Of a stretch of 64,000 nt of DNA, positions 11,701 to 23,900 are shown piece by piece. The notes under the pieces were generated by a model, which made no database searches, was not told the DNA's origin, and saw only the letters and a program-made list of their open reading frames with translations. Origin of the DNA: Pseudovirgaria hyperparasitica. Its lineage: Eukaryota; Ascomycota; Dothideomycetes; Acrospermales; Acrospermaceae. The translations under genes and the position numbers were made by a program. How positions within the stretch are numbered: the stretch's first letter is position 1; each line of letters opens with the position of its first letter. The stretch lies in assembly GCF_010093815.1 (NCBI RefSeq), contig NW_022985577.1:109804-173803 (forward strand), given 5' to 3'.

Positions 11701-13304
11701 AAAGTATTTTCTTATATTATTACTTAAAGATTAGTACTAGATCTAAATCTATTAACTAAAAATAATTACTATAGTTAAGCTAACTATATAGTCTACTATA
11801 TATAATTACTAATCTATAAATATTCTATAATATTAACTAATTATTATATATAACTAGCTTTATTCTTATAAGACCTAGTATATTAATTTAGTAGATATAT
11901 AATAGTTCTACTTAATCTAAACTAACTAATATCCTTCTATACCTATAACTAAAGATAGATAAAAAATACTACTATTAGTCTATAGTAAAAATTTAGACTT
12001 AAGTAAATTTTAATCTAGCTATATAACTATTATATACGGCTCTATATAATATAATAGCTAACTAGGTAGATTCTAATAATTTTCTAGACTTATTAAAAGC
12101 TTTTCTACTAATCCTTCTAGAATATATAGTAGTAGAATATTCTTTATTATTAGCTCTATCTATATAGATCTCTAGTAATAGACTACTATTAGATAAATTC
12201 TCTATAACTAAATAACGGTACCTATTAAAATATAATTTATAGCTATTTTATATAGATTATTCTATTAATATTATAGAGATCTAAATAACTTAGCTACTAG
12301 TAAATATCTAGCTATCTAACTAAGTAAAGTTACTAATAGTTATAGTAATAGAATAATAAATTATAAAGAAAGGTAAGATTAGTATCTACTAGCTAGCTAT
12401 CTTCTTAAAAGAAGAATAGTTTTAGAATAGATATTTACTATATAGAGTCTCTAGCGTTTTAAATAATAAAGTTATAATTATATTTAATTAATTTATACTT
12501 AGTAGAGTAGTAATATTACTACTATATTATTAGTAGATTCTAGAGAAGACTTATTCTAAGCCCTAGGTAATTAAGAATAAACTACTTATAGTAAATAAAA
12601 CCGACTATTATAATTAGACGGTACCCTTAGATATTAATCTAGTATATAGATATAAAGATAATAATAGTAGTATCTTAGCTAAGTAACTATTAAAGATTAT
12701 AAGTACTATATAACTAACTATAAAGAGTATAGTAGGCGATCTAATCTTAGTCTAATCTTAATAATTAGGTTATATATATACTATATTACTTATATTAATA
12801 ACTACTACTAATAATTTAGACTTTAGCTTACTATATAGTTAGTTAAGTAGATAGTAAATAAACATAGGTAGCTTAGTACTAAATATTAGTAATCTATTAC
12901 TTTTTATAGCTAAATTAAGTTATATAATTCATTTTAAAACTAGTATATAAAGATTTAATCTAATTATAATTCTATAGAAAGATTAGCTAGATAATAAGAA
13001 AGTAACTATATTAGATATCTATATATATAATCTTAATATAGTTAAAAGAATTATTAACTAATTAATCTAGACTAATATCTATCTTACTAATATCTACTAA
13101 TAGCTATATAATATAACCTTATTAATTAAGGTAAATATATTTAACTAGAGAACTATAGTAGCTATCTAGATGTAATTTTTAATATCTATTCTAATAGCTA
13201 CTAGAAATAATCTATATATAATACTTCTTAACTAAGCTAAAGCTCTATATAAACTTATTAGTAATAAAGGTATTAACCTAGTTAAGAATAGATATAAGTA
13301 ATCT
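11701..13304. other. Unclassified RIP-mutated repeat, left part
   Basis: Strongly RIP-mutated sequence after the chromodomain of G. Long frames broken mostly by TAG/TAA can be read on the plus strand but I recognise no domain. It may be the 3' part of G or a separate element. The TRIM at 13,305 is inserted in it, and the sequence resumes at 13,886. Confidence 0.5.
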
Positions 13305-13445
13305 TATTAGGTACGTGGCCTACTAGTTAATTATACATGTATATAGTAGTTATATATAAGTAGTATACTCTACTCTTAAAGTAGTAGCTTTAACATTCGG
13401 TTCTTTTAGTATAGTTAGTTAGTATATAAAGTCTATCTTATTATA
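13305..13445 (+). repeat. 5' LTR of TRIM
   Basis: 141 bp, same length as the right copy; differences from it are mainly C/T or A/G. Confidence 0.85.
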
Positions 13446-13739
13446 TAATCTTAAAGCTACTATAGGGTTATAGGTTTAACTCTTGGTCTAGTTAACTATT
13501 ATTAAATTTTATATAATTCCGTTTAGCTTACTACGTTATATATACTTCTAGATATATATACTAGATAATATATATTATTATAATAAGTTAGTATATATAG
13601 TACTAGAGACGGTATTACGAGTATTAATTAGGTATATATATAGTTTATACTAGGCCTATTACGGCTAGTTTAGTTTATCTTTTATAAGGTAATATATCTA
13701 TAATATATAAGGGCACGCGTCTTTAAAAAGGGGAGATAT

Positions 13740-13880
13740 TATTAGGTACATGGCCTACTAGTTAATTATATATATATATAGTAGTTATATATAAGTAGTA
13801 TACTCTACCCTTAAAGTAGTAGCTTTAAGATTTAGTCCTTTTAGTATAGTTAGTTAGTATATAGAGTCTATCTTCTTATA
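13740..13880 (+). repeat. 3' LTR of TRIM
   Basis: 141 bp, preceded by the purine tract and followed by the AATCT target duplication. Confidence 0.85.
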
Positions 13881-13885
13881 AATCT

Positions 13886-14251
13886 ATATTTAAGTATACT
13901 ATTTTAATAACTAAAGACTCCTTTAAAGTTAAAAGTAACCTAGATATATATATTATATTATTCTAGGATTTTTAGTAGAAAGTAAATACTACTAAAAAGA
14001 TATAGAGCCTTAATAGAGTTATTATAGAAAGTCTAGTTTTTAAAAAACTATCTATTAAGAAGGACTCTTATATTATCTAATCTAAGCTTATAAAGAAATA
14101 ACTTATTATCTTATTAGATAAGAAATTAATTAATAGTAATTTTACTATAGAATAGCCGTATCTAGTTCTAAAGATAACCTTAACTATCTTAAAAATAATA
14201 TCCCGAATATTTTAAAGGAAGTCTAAGTAGTCTAATTTAGTTAGCCGTCTA
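13886..14251. other. Unclassified RIP-mutated repeat, right part
   Basis: Continues the sequence interrupted by the TRIM after its target duplication. It is AT-rich with no recognisable domain, up to the LTR of A2. Confidence 0.5.
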
Positions 14252-14492
14252 TATAAGAATTATAGACGTAGAATAGTAGTCTAATAGATTATAGAAGAAT
14301 TTAGAAATATATTTAAAAGGGTAGTCTACTCTTATAATAAGGTTAATTTCTAAAGAGTAGAAGTTAAGTATATATAGTCTACTTATATAGTACTATCGCT
14401 TAATCTAGCTAACTTAATCTAGATCTATCTATTATAGAACTATACTAGACTATAGTAGTCTAGTTAAGTCTATTCTAGTATTAGTTCTAATA
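14252..14492 (-). repeat. LTR of A2
   Basis: Aligns end to end with the two 240-bp LTRs of A (37,918 and 50,984), with RIP-type differences. Confidence 0.85.
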
Positions 14493-15049
14493 ATATTCTT
14501 CTTCTTTTTATACTTTACTCTAAAGTACTTAACTATATATAAATCTATAATTCTAGAAGTATTATATTTATATATATATCTAATTAAACCTATATAATAT
14601 TATTAATAGCCTTTATATTAGTAAACTTAAAACTCTAGTTTACTTTTATTAACTTATATATACGCTTATCTCTTACTTTCTAGCTATTACCTTAGAGATA
14701 GCTCTATAGATTATCTAACTACTATATTAACTAAGCTTATATTTAGTTCTCTTATTCTAAATTTTCTTCTTTAGTATATCTATCTTACTCTTAAGATAAG
14801 TTATTAATTTATATACTATCTCCTTTAGTTTAGGTCTATTTAGATCTAGAGTAGTCTATTCTTATTAGAGCTAGTTCTATATAATCTATTCGCGTTATTA
14901 TAGTTACTAATTTAGCTTTCTTAATCGCCCTTAAGACTAAATAAGTATTCTATTCTTAGATCTCTAGCTAATATATATATATAGATACCTAATACTAGTT
15001 CTATTTCTAAGTCTATCTTCTTCTCTTATAAGACTTACTCTAAAGAGAT

Positions 15050-16450
15050 TATCTCTACTTTAGCTATACTAGCTAAAAAGTCTACTTATTATAGTAGTAT
15101 AAAGGCGTACTCTAAGTTAGAGAAGAAGGTAGATAAGACTACTACTACTATTACTACTAAGGTAGCTACTAGTTACTCTAATCTAGATAAACCTAGTACT
15201 AGTAGTATAGAAGAAGTAGTTATAAAGCCTACTTATATCTACTCGCGCTATCTATCTATTCTATCTTCTCTAGAGAATAAAGAAGATCTTATTATAGATA
15301 ATAATTAAGAGTTTACGCCCTTACCGCCCCGCTCTAGATACTATTTCTCTTTTTAGTCTAATATAGACTAGTTTAGTTACTCTAGGCCCTTTTAGAATCT
15401 TACTATTTATTCTAAGTCTAGCCCTTCTAATAATAAGATCTAGATTACTAAGAATACTAAATATAATTATAGTTTATACTATAGGAAAATAGTAAACTAT
15501 AGTTTAATATACTTTAAGTATATTAAGACTTATATAACTAGCTCTAAGTATCTTTTCTACTCTAACTCTAGTATTAGCTACTACTCTACTAATTATAATA
15601 GATTTATATATCTAATCTTTAAACTATCTACTTACTACTACTACTATACTATCCTTAGTAAAGTTTATCTTTAGATTAGTCTATTAGACTATTTTAGTCT
15701 AGGGTAATCTAAAGTTATCTATACTAATATATTTTTAGATTTCTATTTATATATAAGATATATATAATAATCTTTATATCTATAAGACTCTTAGTAGTTC
15801 TAGTAGTTATCTAGCTTCTATATATAGGGAGTTTAGAGAGTACTATAAGCTCTTTCTAGAGATTATTAAAGTATAAGTTTAGAAACTATTAATTATAATT
15901 AACCTTAGCTTATAATTTTTAGTTACTATAAGATTTCTAGTACTTAGACTATCTATTCTAGAGAATTAGTTTTAGCTACTAAGACTATAGAAGAGATTTA
16001 TAGTATTTCTTTCTATCTAACTTATACTACTAATAGATCTTATAAGAGATCTACTAGCTCTCTCTCTAAGTTACCTTATAAGAGAGTATATATTCTATTC
16101 TAGATTATTCTAGATTATATTAGCTAACTTTAGATCTAGTTACTCTACTCTAGTATATAGTTCTCTTTCTACTAGACTCTAGTTAATTAGATAGCTACTC
16201 TAGAGAATAAGGTATCTAATCTCTACTACTATATTATCTATCTAGATTAGTTAGTTTACTCTAAAGAGAAGAATAAAATAAAGAAGTAGCTCTATAGTTC
16301 TATTTACTAGGGTTTCTATATAGTATATATTAGCTCTATCTATCTAGTTTCTATTTATTTTAGTTCTTTTTAGACCGTTTAGATATCTATCTACTAGTTT
16401 CCTAGTAATTTAATTCTTAACTTAATAATATTATATACGCTCTTATTTAT
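15050..16450 (+). pseudogene. Antisense ORF remnant of A2
   Basis: Counterpart of the frame at 38,642-40,060 of A. Recognisable pieces include KEDLIIDNN and FTPLPPRS around 15,270-15,340. It has many TAG/TAA codons at positions that are Gln or other codons in the less mutated copy. Function unknown. Confidence 0.55.
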
Positions 16451-16691
16451 TCTATAACTATTAAATTCTAGGTTCTAATTTCCTTTAAGTTACTTAAATA
16501 TAGATATTATATATAAGTTAGTTTATTTCTCTAAATTATATTAGAGTATCTAAACTAGTAGCCTAGTAGTTATTAGTTTAGGTACTCTAACTTTTTATAT
16601 TATATATTATAAGTTTAATTCTATAGTAGGGTATCTTTTTAGATTCTTAGTTCTATATTCTTCTTATATATAATAGTCTATATTAGTCTAT

Positions 16692-17064
16692 TGTGGTGAG
16701 CTATCGCCACGTGTGTCCCTTTTTATAAATGGCTATGTTCTTAGTATAGTAGTCGCGACGAACTCACAAGTATCTCTCCTAGGTATTATGAGTTCTCTTT
16801 AAACGCACGACTTCTTATTAGTTCTCTTTTACGATAGGACGGGTCTATATAATACTCTTAATCAATTCTTTAATAGCTAAGCCTAATAATTAATACCTAT
16901 AGAGGCCCATGAACGTAAGAAAAGATTAAATTATTAAATATTAGTAATGGGGGAAGCGTGCCGAGTAGAATAACCGAGGAAAACGCCCTCCTTAAATATA
17001 TAATGAAGCCATGTAATCGAGCTAGGGATATATACATATGGGGCTATAGGAGCGGCCTTCTATA
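16692..17064 (-). repeat. 3' LTR of element C
   Basis: 373 bp, beginning TGTGGTGAGC on the plus strand. Compared with the other LTR, the differences I could find by eye are nearly all C/T or G/A transitions, as expected of RIP after insertion. Confidence 0.93.
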
Positions 17065-17211
17065 TATACCTCCCCGGCCCATAGAACTACTACCCTTAGT
17101 AGTATAGTAACCGTGTAAGAAACCGTGTAAAGAACGCCTAAAAGAAAGACCTTAATATAAATAAAATGCGCCTCTAGTAAATCTCTCGGCGCGGGTAAAC
17201 CTTAGCCCGGA

Positions 17212-17242
17212 TTATTAGTTAAGGGCAGCCCTTAACTAATAA
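17212..17242. repeat. 31-nt palindrome, copy 1 (element C, after third ORF)
   Basis: Arm TTATTAGTTAAGGG, centre CAG, then the exact reverse complement of the arm. It starts 26 bp past the TAA stop (17,271-17,269) of the dioxygenase-like ORF on the minus strand. Confidence 0.95.
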
Positions 17243-17268
17243 TTAGGTAGACTTTTAGGCGCCTAATC

Positions 17269-20200
17269 TTAGTACTCGAGGTCGCGAGCCAGCTCCTAAA
17301 GAATCGTGTCGCTTATCTTAGAGAGGTTAGATTCCTCCTCGTCGGATAGTTCGTTAGGCCTCTCCTATCTATAGAAGTTCTCTTTAACGTTATCTAGGCC
17401 CGTATTAGGCTCGAATTTCTTAAAATTAATTAGCCGCTTAGCGGCGCGCGCCTCGTTAAATTCCTTCTAGAATAACCTATCCCTATAGACTAGCTTTTTC
17501 TACCTTACTATTTTCTTAAAGGTCTCTATAAATACCCTCGAGCCCTCCTTAAACCAGGCGTCTACCTTAGCTTTAAGTTATTAAGGACTTACGTTAAGCC
17601 ACGTAGCTACCTCTTCTTTTACCTTCTAGCTATCCTATCTTTTACGGCCGACTAATATATTACTAACGGCGTTAAAACTCGGGAGTTAAACTACGGCTAG
17701 GAAGGTAAAAGGAATCGCGCTATATTTATTAGAAAATCCCGACGGAGACGTGGGTCCCGGAGTTAAATTTCTATGAGCTACTATAAGTTGTTCCTATATA
17801 CCCATTTTAGGTACTTCTATTATTATATGATTAGGGCTAATCGCGATATACCATGGAAGCATCGTGCGTCTTCCACCCTTTACGGGACCCTAGGCGCCGT
17901 GTATTATTAGTGGGCTAGAGATACGCACTTTAAGGGACTGGTAGGGGACCGGAATAAAGGGACTAAATCGTTTCCTATCGTCCGTATTATAGATCTTATC
18001 ATTAATAGCCGTGATTATACCGTTTCGATTAACCCCCTCGCGGAGCTTAGCCTTTAACTACTATTCGTTTAAGAACTTATAGAAGCGGGGAACGATTATA
18101 GTATAGTCGTTACTTCGTTCGTCGTCGAGACTAATACTCCCCTAGATTATATTAAACCCGTGTCTATTACTAGGATCGAGGATTTAATTAATAGCGTTAT
18201 CGAGATACTTAAAACCCGTCTTATCGCCCCTATTCTAGGACTTCGTATAGTACGGGTACGAGATTAGATAGTGGTTAAGATCGGGCCGAAGAGCGATATA
18301 GGTGAGCTAGTAAAGTAGGTATTACCTAATAAACTATTAGATATAGAAGTAGTATATAGTTCGTAGCTAGCCGTAGTTCGATTTCTTATTAAACATGCGC
18401 TAGTAGTACTTATATATATTAAATTCATCCCTCGCGAGTTCTAGGATACTCTTATTAAGTATAGAGGTCGTCTTTTTAAGTAGCTCGAAGAGCCCTTTAA
18501 TATTAATACTTCCAGTACATTCCCACTCGTCGAAGAGTTACCTACCTATTCTACCATCCTCCTTCTAAATTACAAATGCGATACTAGTAAGAATGGTTTT
18601 AATATTAATAACTTACTTCGGGGTCTCTAGGGCCTAGTAACGATAGATATCTAATGCCTCTATCGGATAAGGTGGCCGCGCGTACTTCGCGAACTAGGTA
18701 TAGCGGCCCTTATAAACTTTAAGGGCCCCCACGTTATCTCTAAACTTATATACTATTTTAAGTCTCGCTACTAGGTTTAAGTAGGACACGCTAACGAGTA
18801 TATTATTCTTTCTAGCCACGTCTTAGTAATACTTATAGTAGACTTTATACGGAATAGCCATGTTACCTATCTACGCTTTCTAGCGTACTAGTAGGGCCAT
18901 TCCCTTAATACTCGTGAAATTCTTCTTTAATGATATAGCTACCTTAAAAGTCTTCGTTACTAAAGGCGCGTATTAACACTTCTTAGGCTCGTCCTCTTCC
19001 TTAACCGATACTATCGTCTTAGAGTATAAACTAAGAATAACCAGGGATTATCGTGTAGGCGCCCCTAGTAATTACTAAGGGCCGGTAGATAAGGCACGTC
19101 CGCGAGTAGGTTTTATCGGCGTGGCTATAATAGATACTAAAGAGGTTCTCGCATGGCCTAGTAAGGGACGTTTACTAGTAGTAGTAGGAGAAATACTTAC
19201 TTCGAACGGACGACTAGCTTTAAAAAGATAATATACTACTAAACTAGAAGGCGTGCTTCGTGGAGGGGACTTTACCGCGGGCATTACCTACGCTGGTTTT
19301 AGTAATGGTAAGGTCTAAGGCGGAGGCGATGCACTTATCTCTTTAATTTATAGGTAGTATTTAACGGGCCTATGAACCATTCTACTTATCCGTAACTATT
19401 AACTAGCGGGGATAATAAGTCCCGTCTCATTATAGAACGTTAGTTTATTTTATCGGCTAGGGTAGTTCGAGAGTTACTAGAGAGATAGACTATCCTCGTT
19501 ACTATCGCTAGCTAGGGCGGTATCGATATTAGAGCTCTAAAGATATACCTTGATTCCTCTTCCCTTCTATCCCTGGCCGATTCAGGACTATAGGGATACG
19601 TTTAACTAGTTCCTCGCTCTCGCCTATGTCCGTACTCGTGAGAGCGCTACTAGCTTTTCTATAAAGTTCTATATTTACTAGAGCTATCCGAGGGCGGATT
19701 AGAGTAACTAGCTATCGTTATTAGGGAGGTCTTTTCGCTAGTTTTATAGGATTATATTTTTAGCTTTTAGGATGCGGGAGTTAGTATCTCTTCCATAACG
19801 AATTATCTCGTGGACTTCTTTCGGAATAGAGGAGTTAATCTTTACCTTACTATACCCTATTACGGCTCCTACTTCCTAGAAGAGGTTAACTATACTACTT
19901 AAGAGCTATTCTATAAGGCTAGTAATATAAAGGAGATTATTAAACGTGTCTAGAATATAGTCCTATCGCTCTTACGGGTCCTAGATGGCGATAATTCGGT
20001 TAATAGTAGACTTATTTACTTCCGTAGCTTCTATAGCCTATCTATATAGAGTAGTAGATGGCCTTAATACCACGATAGCCGTCGATAGCCCTACTTTAGT
20101 ACTTATAACTCTTAACTAGGACCGCGTCTATCTTATTAGTGCTTAACGATCTTATAACTCTTCACGGGTAGGCGTTTTCTTTTTCGGCGGGGCTATTATT

Positions 20201-20300
20201 ATTATCGGTTCTATTAGCGAGTTACGTTCTAAGGAGAGGTAGTTAAGCGAGGCGGAAGTAGAGGAGGAGGTTTTATTAATTAAGGAGGTATAGAGAGGTA
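17269..20300 (-). pseudogene. Third ORF of element C: 2-oxoglutarate/Fe(II) dioxygenase-like protein with HTH-like N-terminus, inactivated by RIP
   Basis: One minus-strand frame of about 1000 codons follows pol and ends at TAA 17,271-17,269. Frame checks at 20,160, 20,004, 19,284, 18,207, 17,901 and 17,610 all agree, and the breaks are TAG/TAA of RIP type. The N-terminal part has a basic stretch PPKKKTPTR (~20,185-20,160) and an HTH-like segment AIEATEVNKSTINRII. The C-terminal half reads RPDLNHYLISYPYYTK, then DKTGFKYLDNAIN (18,225-18,190), ISLDDERSND, DDRKRFSPFIPVPY, PLIIHGA (His codon 17,901), GGRRTMLPWYIAIS and KEEVATWLNVSPQQLKAKVD. This is the layout HxD, ~100 residues, H, ~10 residues, R of the double-stranded beta-helix 2OG-Fe(II) oxygenases, with the first His now Tyr (CAT to TAT, a RIP change). 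I recall similar large uncharacterised fungal proteins; a link to the TET/JBP group is possible but unproven. No start ATG survives. Confidence 0.65.
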
Positions 20301-20966
20301 TAAGAGGGAAGAGTTATATACTATCTTAAGTTCTCTTTTTATGCCTCCTCGAATGCCGGGTATATAGTGATTTTTATAAATAATCCTTACTAACGGCCAT
20401 AGGCCCGTATACGTGTCGAATCTATAAATAAATATATACTAGGTACATAGAAAATCTATAAATAAATGTATCTACCGGGTATATGGCGGAATCTATGAAT
20501 AAATAGATACCGGGTATATTCTTATCCTTATAAGACTTTCTATAAGTATCTTTTTCTTCTATACCTCCTCCTTCTTTTCTTCCTTATTAGTTCCTAACGG
20601 GGCCCGTTCCATAGTAACGAAATAGGCCTTCGATAGATAGACTTCGATTACACGACCGGCTTTAATATATAGTAGGTAGAATTCGCGTAAACGCTATTAT
20701 GTCTTCTTTCGAGCATTACTTACTTTAATAATAAGTTTTATCATTTTATAGTAATGATAGGGTTTATCATCCTCTTTCGATAATAGAGTTTATTATTATA
20801 AGACTACTTTTATAAGCATCCCTTCTCTCCTTAAAAAAACTTCTATCCCCTAGAAGAAGATGTTAATTCTAGGGAAACGTAAATATTCCTCTCTATTGAA
20901 GTCTTACGGAGTAGGAATTACCACTTCCACCCGGGTTCGTGTAGCGTCGTCGAGGTATTCCGTAAG

Positions 20967-23900
20967 TTATTTATAATAGTTTTTCTTATCGCTACTCTCC
21001 TTATTTTCCTTAGTAATTCTTCTAATTAGTAGTCGCGAGGGCTCGTTATAACTCTTATTACTCGCATTTCTTATAAAATATTTCTTTAACCTATGGCTAG
21101 GAAACGTCCCTCTAAGCATGGCTCTATTAAGCTCCGCGAGCTTATAAGTATAATTAAACACGGACTAGATTCTATATAGCCCCCTCTAATGCTACCTTAG
21201 CTTCCGCCCTATATCCTTCTATTACTACGAGTCGTATAGGAGGATAATTATATCGACTAGTAACGACTCTTAACGAAGGTAATAGTCATTATTCTATGTC
21301 TCTCTTGATTCCTTACGCGTTCGTATCGCGTAGGCATGGGCCTCCTTAAGATCCTCGGATCTTCTCTTAAGTTATCTAGCTCGAAGAGCGAGTAAGTTGG
21401 ACGTTAATCGCACCTCGTCCTAAGGGAGCATTCGGAGCGACTCGAATTCGACTTCGATAGGCATGATTAGTTTATAGCCGAGTATAAGGTATGTGGTACT
21501 ATACTCTATACTAGCACGTGTTATTATTCTATCTACCTAGATAACCGCATGGAGGTGGTCGGGCTAGTTCTTAAATCCGCTATTAGTTATCTTCGCGAGA
21601 GTATTAGCGAGTAGTATAAAACTTCTCTCGATAATTCTATTTACTCGGGGATTATACATAGATATAACCTTCTAATAAATTCTATAGAGTTGGAGGAGCT
21701 CCTCTATGGCACCTATATTTTCTCTACTACCGTTATAGGTGATTTTAGGAATGATTCCGTATCTATAGATCACGTTCTTAAAGAGGAACTTTACGACGAC
21801 TATGGACGTGGCCGCCGTATATACCTCCGCCTTAGTCTATCCGCTTAGCTATTCTCGTATAGATACTACTTTACTATATTCTATAGAAGGTGGTAGTATC
21901 GTTACGTCTAAGTATATTCTTTACTAAAGAATAGGCGTTATAATATAGTAGAGCCCTTTATTAAGACCTCCGAGGAGCTTACTTCGTTATTAATATTTAT
22001 TATAGGTTTTCACATGCTATCGCACGTCTCTACGCATACCTATCTACTAATACTTATCCTTAATTCTTCCGAGGGTCCCTTCGCTACCTCTATAATCTAT
22101 CTCGTTATAAGTAGTAGTAATTATACGCGCCCTAGTATTCGGATCCTTAATTACTCGTGTATATTAGCGATGCCTATCTCCTCTCCGCTAGAGTATTCGG
22201 TCACATATAAGGAACTTTAGATAGTCGGTTATAAAGGCCTTATACGCTCGGTTAGTTAGGTTAGTTAGCCTCTTAAGTATAGTAAGGTACTTCGTAATCC
22301 TCTACTATTTATTACTATATTTATCTATTAAGGGAGACTTAATGGCGGTATAGTTAAGTATCCCTATCGTGTAATCTCTCCCGCTAATAGGCTTAATTAA
22401 CGACGTCTCTAGTACGTCTATATATAGAGCCATATCCACGAACTCGTCTAGGTTAAAGGTAGAGATATCTAGTAGTTCTTCTCCTTCGTATATCCGTGAG
22501 ATACCGTCGGCGACTACGTTACGCTTCCTAGGTACGTACCTAACTATAAAGTTCTATAGCTGAATCTACGCGAGCCACCTAGTAACGAGCGCCCCTAGTA
22601 AGTTAGTTATGGTACGGTTAATTTAAGCGACTAGAGTATTCGCGTCTATTTCTATAATAAAGTGCGTACTATAGAGATATTACTAGAACTTCTATAACGC
22701 GTGGAGGAGGGCTTAGTACTCTAGTTTCACGGTGTCGTAGTTTCTCTTAGCTTTTAACCATATTCCTCTATTATACCGCGATGGCTAATGTTTACAATCC
22801 TCGTTCTCCTACATTAACGTAGCCCCCTACCTAACGTTACTAGAGTCTACTACTAGAATTATATCTCCCGTACCTATCCCGTACCGTAACATTATTAGTA
22901 CGGGAGTAGTAGTTAGAGCTATCTTTAGCGCGTCCATCGAGGTCTACTCCTTAGCTATCTACTACTAGGCCGATTTATTCTTTAATAGTATAAATAGCGG
23001 TAATATAATAACAGTGTACCCGGGGATCTATATCCGGAAATATATATAAACGCTGAGGAAGGCTCGCATATTCGTCGTGTTTTTATAGGGTTTCTAGTCC
23101 CTAATAGTAGTAACCTTTTTATTACTCGGTCGCCTCCCTTTAATGCCGTAGACGTATCCTATAATATTAGCGGCTTTAATATACTACTAAGTCTTCTTAC
23201 TACTTAGGGCGTATCTAGCGCGCTCTATATCCGTGAGAACCTTATCCACGTTAATTAAATATTCTAGAATATATCTACGAATTCTAGGTAGGGCCTCCTT
23301 AGAGTTATATTTTATTATAGGTCCTTTAATACCTAAGTTATCTAGGAATAGTAGAGCCCTCTCCGGGATATATTCTTATATAATAGTTAATATAATTCTA
23401 ACGAACTAAGCTACTAAATTAGTAGCCCCTTAAGGTAATATTATCCCATGTAGTAACCCTAGGGGCGTTATAAACCCCGTTAAGTCTCGGTAATGCTCTA
23501 CTAATAGAATCTAATCGTATCCTAAGAAGAAGTTGGTAAACGTTAAGACGGCTATCCCCGTAAAGTACTCCGAGAATTCTTTATACGAGGGCGGCGTGGC
23601 CGCATTACGAATAGTAACTCGGTTAATTTCTATTACCGAATTGATTAACCTATGATCTCGTTCCTTATTAGCTTCCTTCTTCTTTTCTATAAGAAAATAG
23701 ACGTTTTAATAAGGACTACTATAGGGCTCGAGCCTTCCGCTATTAAGACGCTCTTTTAGAATCGTGAGTACCTTCCTATAAAGGGCTCTAGGAATATTAA
23801 AGTTCTTGGCCTACTATACCTTATGTTCTACCGTTCGGATCTCCTACGGAGATGCCACCTCTTTATTAAATTTACTAAGGTATAAGAATTCCTATACTAG

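Larger units (their letters stand above)
13305..13880 (+). mobile_element. TRIM-like miniature LTR retrotransposon
   Basis: Two 141-bp direct repeats (13,305-13,445 and 13,740-13,880) flank a 294-bp interior with no coding capacity. The 5-bp direct repeat AATCT lies at 13,300-13,304 and 13,881-13,885. A purine tract (13,725-13,739, AAAAAGGGGAGATAT) directly precedes the right repeat, which fixes the plus orientation. LTRs begin TATTAGG (TG changed to TA by RIP) and end TTATA. The total of 576 bp without gag or pol fits a terminal-repeat retrotransposon in miniature, mobilised by another element's enzymes. I see no clear primer-binding site after the left LTR. A 152-bp solo LTR of the same family is at 54,093. 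Confidence 0.85.
14252..16691 (-). mobile_element. Element A2, first part: partial Gypsy of the A family (3' LTR and antisense-ORF region)
   Basis: Matches element A from its 3' LTR (37,918) onward for about 2.4 kb. It starts with a 241-bp LTR (14,252-14,492) followed by the pyrimidine tract that is the minus-strand PPT, then the region carrying the plus-strand (antisense) frame, which is kept in the same reading frame as in A although more heavily mutated. The match stops at 16,691, where C is inserted, and resumes after C at 28,107-28,244. The copy then ends at the LTR of D, so gag and pol are missing from the window. Confidence 0.85.

Noticed and set aside
13473-13482. GGTTTAACTC in the TRIM interior resembles a tRNA B box (RIP-changed GGTTC)
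   Set aside because: No matching A box, acceptor stem or T-stem pairing around it, so neither a tRNA nor a SINE head can be supported.
22014-22220. 68-codon plus-strand frame in element C
   Set aside because: Antisense of the integrase region of C; no independent gene features.
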